Shown piece by piece: positions 13,674 to 16,833 of a DNA stretch of 16,833 bases. The notes beneath the pieces are model-generated. The model was not told the origin of the DNA. It did not search any database and saw only the letters and a program-made list of their open reading frames with translations. Every line of letters begins with the position of its first letter. Position 1 is the first letter of the stretch. Made by a program: the position numbers and the translations under genes. Source of the DNA: an uncultured Veillonella sp. (GTDB lineage Bacteria; Bacillota; Negativicutes; Veillonellales; Veillonellaceae); NCBI GenBank assembly GCA_900757715.1, contig CAAEOZ010000273.1, forward strand, positions 1 through 16,833, in the 5' to 3' direction.

Positions 13674-14576
13674 CTATTTCTCAAGAACCCCATTTAATGA
13701 ATCAATTTTGCGCTGTTCCTCTTCAGCAAGGAACTTTGATCTATATTTATTACACAAATTGATAACATGCTGATCCGTTAGCTCATCAGGCTTCTTATGG
13801 GTGATGAGCATGGCCACCATAAACATATGACGGCGATTGATGGATCCTTTATAAATCTTATCCAGGTAAAAGTATATGGATTCCCGCATCGCTTCTGCAA
13901 AGTCTGGGAAAGTACACTGTATAAATTGCTGACAGTCGCTGTATTTAAAGTATGGATACTTTCTAATAACAGACTTAATGTCCTTAATATGTTTTCGATG
14001 CAATTCATATTCACAAGTCGGACAGATTTCTTTTTTAGATTCCATGTGCATGCCACATCGCTTACAACGATGATACCCATGCTGCTCTAAATATATTTCA
14101 CGCTTTCGAGCCGTAATTTGTACTTTTCTGAAAGCAGCCCGTAATTCTTCGTTATCCGTTTGTTCTAAGGATTTATCGATGGCATCTACATCTTCTTTTG
14201 AAAGCACGATATTAGCAAAATTAATACGTTTTGTAATAATCTGTTCATCAGGAATCGTGAGAGACGTATTAATTTCTACTTTCACATAGCTCTGACGTTT
14301 CATGATGAATCGAATATCGGTGATGACCTCTTGGCGGTAATACTTGTTGATAGCCTCAATGATACGTCGTTTTTGCATCTGTAATTCCTGCATCCACATG
14401 GAATTATCTGCACTGATAACCATGTCTGGAGGCTTGATAGACACAATTTTCGTATGATCAGCAATAACATCGCCTACTACATCACGCCACTTGTGAACAA
14501 GGGTATTTAATTTATATTGTTCCAGTAAATTCAGTTCTGCTAAGGCCTTTGGTAAACAAAGATCAAGGCTGTCCAT
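13674..14576 (-). CDS. DUF721 (DciA-like) protein with C-terminal zinc ribbon
   Basis: A 300-residue protein whose first 95 residues fit the DUF721 fold found in DciA, the proposed ancestral loader or partner of the DnaB helicase: LVHKWRDVVGDVIADHT (W30, VVG) and VISADNSMWMQELQMQKRRI (W62). Unlike most DUF721 proteins of 90-180 residues it continues with a charged linker and a four-cysteine zinc ribbon, CKRCGMHM...CPTCEYEL (C171, C174, C185, C188), then an unassigned helical region of about 110 residues. The ATG at 14576 is chosen; a GTG at 14597 is also in frame. It overlaps the recF stop by 14 bp, indicating translational coupling. Its recF-dciA-gyrB location is the same as in Actinobacteria. 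DUF721 and zinc ribbon are well supported; the helicase role is by family. Confidence 0.82.
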   Translation of the reverse strand: MDSLDLCLPKALAELNLLEQYKLNTLVHKWRDVVGDVIADHTKIVSIKPPDMVISADNSMWMQELQMQKRRIIEAINKYYRQEVITDIRFIMKRQSYVKVEINTSLTIPDEQIITKRINFANIVLSKEDVDAIDKSLEQTDNEELRAAFRKVQITARKREIYLEQHGYHRCKRCGMHMESKKEICPTCEYELHRKHIKDIKSVIRKYPYFKYSDCQQFIQCTFPDFAEAMRESIYFYLDKIYKGSINRRHMFMVAMLITHKKPDELTDQHVINLCNKYRSKFLAEEEQRKIDSLNGVLEK

Positions 14577-15663
14577 ACTGAACCTGTCCCCCTTCACAAG
14601 AAATAAATTGAACGGATTTCAAATCTTTAAAATCGTGAATATCTGTAGTGGTAATAAATGTTTGAATCCGTTTATGAATAAACTGCAATAAATTCACTCG
14701 TCTCGACTCATCAAGTTCGCTCAATACATCATCCAAGAGAAGAACTGGATATTCTCCTACCTCTGACTTAATAAACTCAAGTTCACTCAACTTTAAGGAC
14801 AATACAGCGGTTCGTTGCTGACCTTGCGATCCAAATTTCTTTAAATCCATAGCATCGGAAAAGAATCGTAAATCATCGCGATGAGGACCTACACTAGTGC
14901 TCAAACGATGACGATCTTGCGGCAACGCTGCTTTGATGCGTTCGTAAAAGCCTTCCTTTGTATATTCTAATGAACCATTGTCCATATACGGCTGTTCATA
15001 ACCGATGGTTAAATTCTCGAGTCCACCCGTCAATTTACGATTCATCAAATCGATGAGCAGATTGATTTTTTTCAAGCTTTCTAATCGTTTCTTTACGATA
15101 AAGCTCGCCATATCTGCTAGCTGCAAATCCCATTCTTCAAGAGGAATATTATTCTTTCCCCTATATTCTTTTAGGACTGCATTTCGTTGCTGTAACAACC
15201 GATTATACTGCATCAATTGATGATAGTAAGTAGCGCTGGTCTGAGATATTTCCATATCTAGGAAACGCCTACGACCAGACGGAGTTCCCTTAATGAGCTG
15301 TAAGTCTTCAGGACAAAAGATAACTGTATTTAATGTACCAATCAGTTCTTTTTGAGATATTTTTGTATCGTTTAAACGAATATCCTTGGCCCCTTGGCGG
15401 AATAATTTAATATTTACCTTTTGAGGCGTATCTTTTTTCTCGAATTTTACAACTATGCCTGCTTCTTCAGCATTAAACATGAGCATATCCGATGTATCAT
15501 TAGTACGATGGCTTTTACCAATCGTACCAACATAAATCGATTCGAGGATATTCGTCTTACCAGCCCCATTGGTGCCGTGCAGAACGATAATCTCAGGGTT
15601 AAACTGTATCTTTACATCCTTATAATTACGAAACTGGAATAATTGCAGTGAGTCAATTCTCAC
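14563..15663 (-). CDS. recF: DNA replication and repair protein RecF
   Basis: A 366-residue SMC-like ATPase that loads RecA at single-strand gaps together with RecO and RecR. The N-terminus MRIDSLQLFQFRNYKDVKIQ is characteristic; Walker A is GTNGAGKT (residues 30-37); the ABC-type signature is FGSQGQQRTAVLSLKLSE; Walker B is YPVLLLDDVLSELDE, followed by the D-loop. The arm region (about 120-250) lacks long coiled coils, as usual for RecF. The start is GTG at 15663, with AGGAGG eight bases upstream that overlaps the end of the S4 gene; the genes are three bases apart. The downstream DUF721 gene overlaps its stop. It is part of the dnaN-yaaA-recF origin-proximal cluster. Confidence 0.97.
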   Translation of the reverse strand: MRIDSLQLFQFRNYKDVKIQFNPEIIVLHGTNGAGKTNILESIYVGTIGKSHRTNDTSDMLMFNAEEAGIVVKFEKKDTPQKVNIKLFRQGAKDIRLNDTKISQKELIGTLNTVIFCPEDLQLIKGTPSGRRRFLDMEISQTSATYYHQLMQYNRLLQQRNAVLKEYRGKNNIPLEEWDLQLADMASFIVKKRLESLKKINLLIDLMNRKLTGGLENLTIGYEQPYMDNGSLEYTKEGFYERIKAALPQDRHRLSTSVGPHRDDLRFFSDAMDLKKFGSQGQQRTAVLSLKLSELEFIKSEVGEYPVLLLDDVLSELDESRRVNLLQFIHKRIQTFITTTDIHDFKDLKSVQFISCEGGQVQYGQP

Positions 15664-15666
15664 CGA

Positions 15667-15900
15667 TTATGCCTCCTCTTGTGTAATTATGATATCTACA
15701 TCGAGACCTTCACAAGAAATCACATCACCAACGCGGCATTTCTTGCGTTTTTCCGTTACAACCTGACCATTCAAGGTAAGGATGCCTTCATCGATGAAAG
15801 ATTTAATTTGACCACCTGTTTCAATGATGCCTTCTAACTTCAACAACTGATCAATTTGAATGTACTCCGTATGAATGGGTACCTGCTGTTGCTCTTTCAT
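15667..15900 (-). CDS. yaaA: S4-domain RNA-binding protein, YaaA type
   Basis: A 77-residue protein consisting of one S4 RNA-binding domain: IQIDQLLKLEGIIETGGQIK, then FIDEGILTLNGQVVTEKRKK, the KCRVGDVI turn and a final strand. Genes of this type lie between dnaN and recF in most Firmicutes (yaaA in Bacillus subtilis), exactly as here. It probably binds rRNA or takes part in ribosome biogenesis; no catalytic residues are present and the precise role is not settled. AGGAG six bases before the ATG supports the start. recF begins three bases after its stop, so the two share a transcript. Confidence 0.9.
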   Translation of the reverse strand: MKEQQQVPIHTEYIQIDQLLKLEGIIETGGQIKSFIDEGILTLNGQVVTEKRKKCRVGDVISCEGLDVDIIITQEEA

Positions 15901-15954
15901 AAAGTTCTCCTAAAGTAGACAATTAACATAAGCATATATATCATACTAAGTCCA

Positions 15955-16000
15955 GGTCGCTCGCTGAGCATTTTTCTTTGAAAAATTGCACGCTCCGACC
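15955..16000. other. Hairpin in GC-rich spacer between dnaN and the S4 gene
   Basis: Outer arms GGTCG (15955-15959) and CGACC (15996-16000) enclose an inner stem, GCA-TTTTTC paired with GAAAAAT-TGC (15968-15989), with one bulged T and a 3-base loop. No U-tract follows on the minus strand, so it is not a standard terminator. The surrounding region (about 15950-16060) is visibly richer in G and C than other spacers in the window. A 26-codon ORF (MGDTHHFGRSVQFFKEKCSA start, 16021 down to 15941) crosses it but has a poorly spaced ribosome site. It may be an RNA element or a copy of an interspersed repeat. Confidence 0.45.
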
Positions 16001-16061
16001 AAAGTGATGTGTGTCTCCCATCGTCGTCGCTACCGCTCCTCTGTTAGCTCACACCCTACCT

Positions 16062-16833
16062 TCATGCATTTGTGCGAACTGGTGTTACTACGTATGTATA
16101 GTTCGGATTATTGTCTTGGCGAATCACAACAGGACCATTTTGTTTTAAGAATAAGTGAATATTATCTCCTGTGCTGTGACGCAAAATATCAGAGATGTAT
16201 CGACCATTAAAGGAGATTGTAAAAGGTGTGCCTTTAAATTCAACAGCTACGTCTTCTTTAGCCATACCGATTTCAGTATTTTGAGTAGATAATGTGACAT
16301 TGCTTTCAGACCAATCATAACGAATTACGTTATAACTAATGTCTTTAGCCAATAAGGATACGCGATCAACAGCACCAGCAAATTCGTGGCGATTGATTAC
16401 AGCACTAGAGTCGAATTGGGAAGGAATTACCTTTTCATATTCAGGATACGTGCCTTCGATTAAGCGAGAAATAATATAAATAGATTCAAAATTAAATACG
16501 ATTTGTGTGCGATTCCAAATGATATTGATCATTGCTGGATTATCTGTTGGTAATAAACGAGATACTTCAGCTAACGTTTTTGTAGGAATGATAGCGCGCA
16601 TTGGAGTCGTTGCTGGTTCATCAATTGTAATTTTTTTAACAGCCATACGGTGTGTATCGGTAGCAACCATAGTCACTTCGTTTTCTTTGATTTCGAGAAG
16701 AGCACCGGTAAATACAGGACGATCTTCATCAGTAGCAGCTGCGTAGTTTGTTAAATCGATGAGTTCTTTCATAGCAAAGCTATCGATGTTTACATGATCT
16801 TGGTCGTGAATTTGTTCAACCAAGGAGAAATCA
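16062..16833 (-). CDS. dnaN: DNA polymerase III beta subunit, sliding clamp (C-terminal part)
   Basis: The gene runs off the right edge, leaving about 257 C-terminal codons, covering roughly the second and third clamp domains. Typical stretches are VFTGALLEIKENEVTMVATDTHRMAVKKI (middle domain), LIEGTYPEYEKVIP, VDRVSLLA, and the C-terminal PVRTNA preceded by GPVVIRQDNNPNYTYVVTPVR, which corresponds to the YVVMPMRL end of Escherichia coli beta. The clamp encircles DNA as a dimer and tethers DNA polymerase III and many partners. The reading frame continues upstream without a stop to the window boundary; the apparent internal start at 16823 is not the real one. Downstream come the structured spacer and the S4-recF-dciA genes. 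Confidence 0.97.
   Translation of the reverse strand, partial: DFSLVEQIHDQDHVNIDSFAMKELIDLTNYAAATDEDRPVFTGALLEIKENEVTMVATDTHRMAVKKITIDEPATTPMRAIIPTKTLAEVSRLLPTDNPAMINIIWNRTQIVFNFESIYIISRLIEGTYPEYEKVIPSQFDSSAVINRHEFAGAVDRVSLLAKDISYNVIRYDWSESNVTLSTQNTEIGMAKEDVAVEFKGTPFTISFNGRYISDILRHSTGDNIHLFLKQNGPVVIRQDNNPNYTYVVTPVRTNA

Noticed and set aside
13747..13758. TTATTACACA-like sequence as a DnaA box
   Set aside because: It mismatches the 9-mer consensus, is single, and lies inside the DUF721 gene; no cluster of boxes is seen in the window.

Overview
The window looks like a chromosomal segment close to the replication origin of a low-GC, diderm Firmicute of the class Negativicutes, most likely Veillonella or a near relative. 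Three things point there. The right half carries the Firmicutes origin-proximal order dnaN - S4 protein (yaaA) - recF - DUF721/dciA - remB - gyrB, all on the minus strand. The left half encodes a complete RND efflux permease with a lipoprotein adaptor, which implies an outer membrane. Codon use and intergenic DNA are AT-rich. The genus is inferred from gene content; no database search was possible.

Layout from left to right. 1-129 holds the start of a minus-strand membrane protein that runs off the window, possibly a sulfatase/LTA-synthase-like protein. 130-413 is non-coding and full of short tandem repeats and palindromes. 414-1702 (minus) encodes an unrecognised lysine-rich protein. Just before its stop codon is an A AAA AAG run, and a -1 shift there would open a reading frame for a cysteine-rich tail; this is the most unusual feature of the window. 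2041-2640 (minus) is a class I SAM methyltransferase followed by a long nested hairpin terminator. 2947-4302 (plus) is a CNNM/CBS/CorC membrane protein of the HlyC/CorC family. 4741-8864 (plus) is a two-gene RND efflux operon whose promoter sits inside an 11-bp inverted repeat. A bidirectional terminator separates it from a YbjQ-family gene at 9092-9409 (minus), whose promoter lies downstream of four 22-bp repeats containing phased A-tracts.

From 9637 to the right edge everything is on the minus strand, so transcription runs right to left: dnaN (partial), S4 protein, recF, DUF721/DciA-like protein with a zinc ribbon, a very AT-rich small membrane protein, remB-like DUF370, gyrB, and lysP. The replication genes act together: the sliding clamp (DnaN), gap repair and fork restart (RecF), probable helicase-loading partner (DciA-like), and gyrase subunit B. 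lysP, a lysine/proton symporter, sits 10 bp behind gyrB and is probably co-transcribed with it.

Recurring themes are short imperfect tandem repeats in nearly every large intergenic gap (24, 19, 18, 14 and 22 bp units) and a structured GC-rich island between dnaN and the S4 gene. No rRNA, tRNA, CRISPR array or intact insertion sequence was seen. dnaA and the origin itself probably lie just beyond the right edge.
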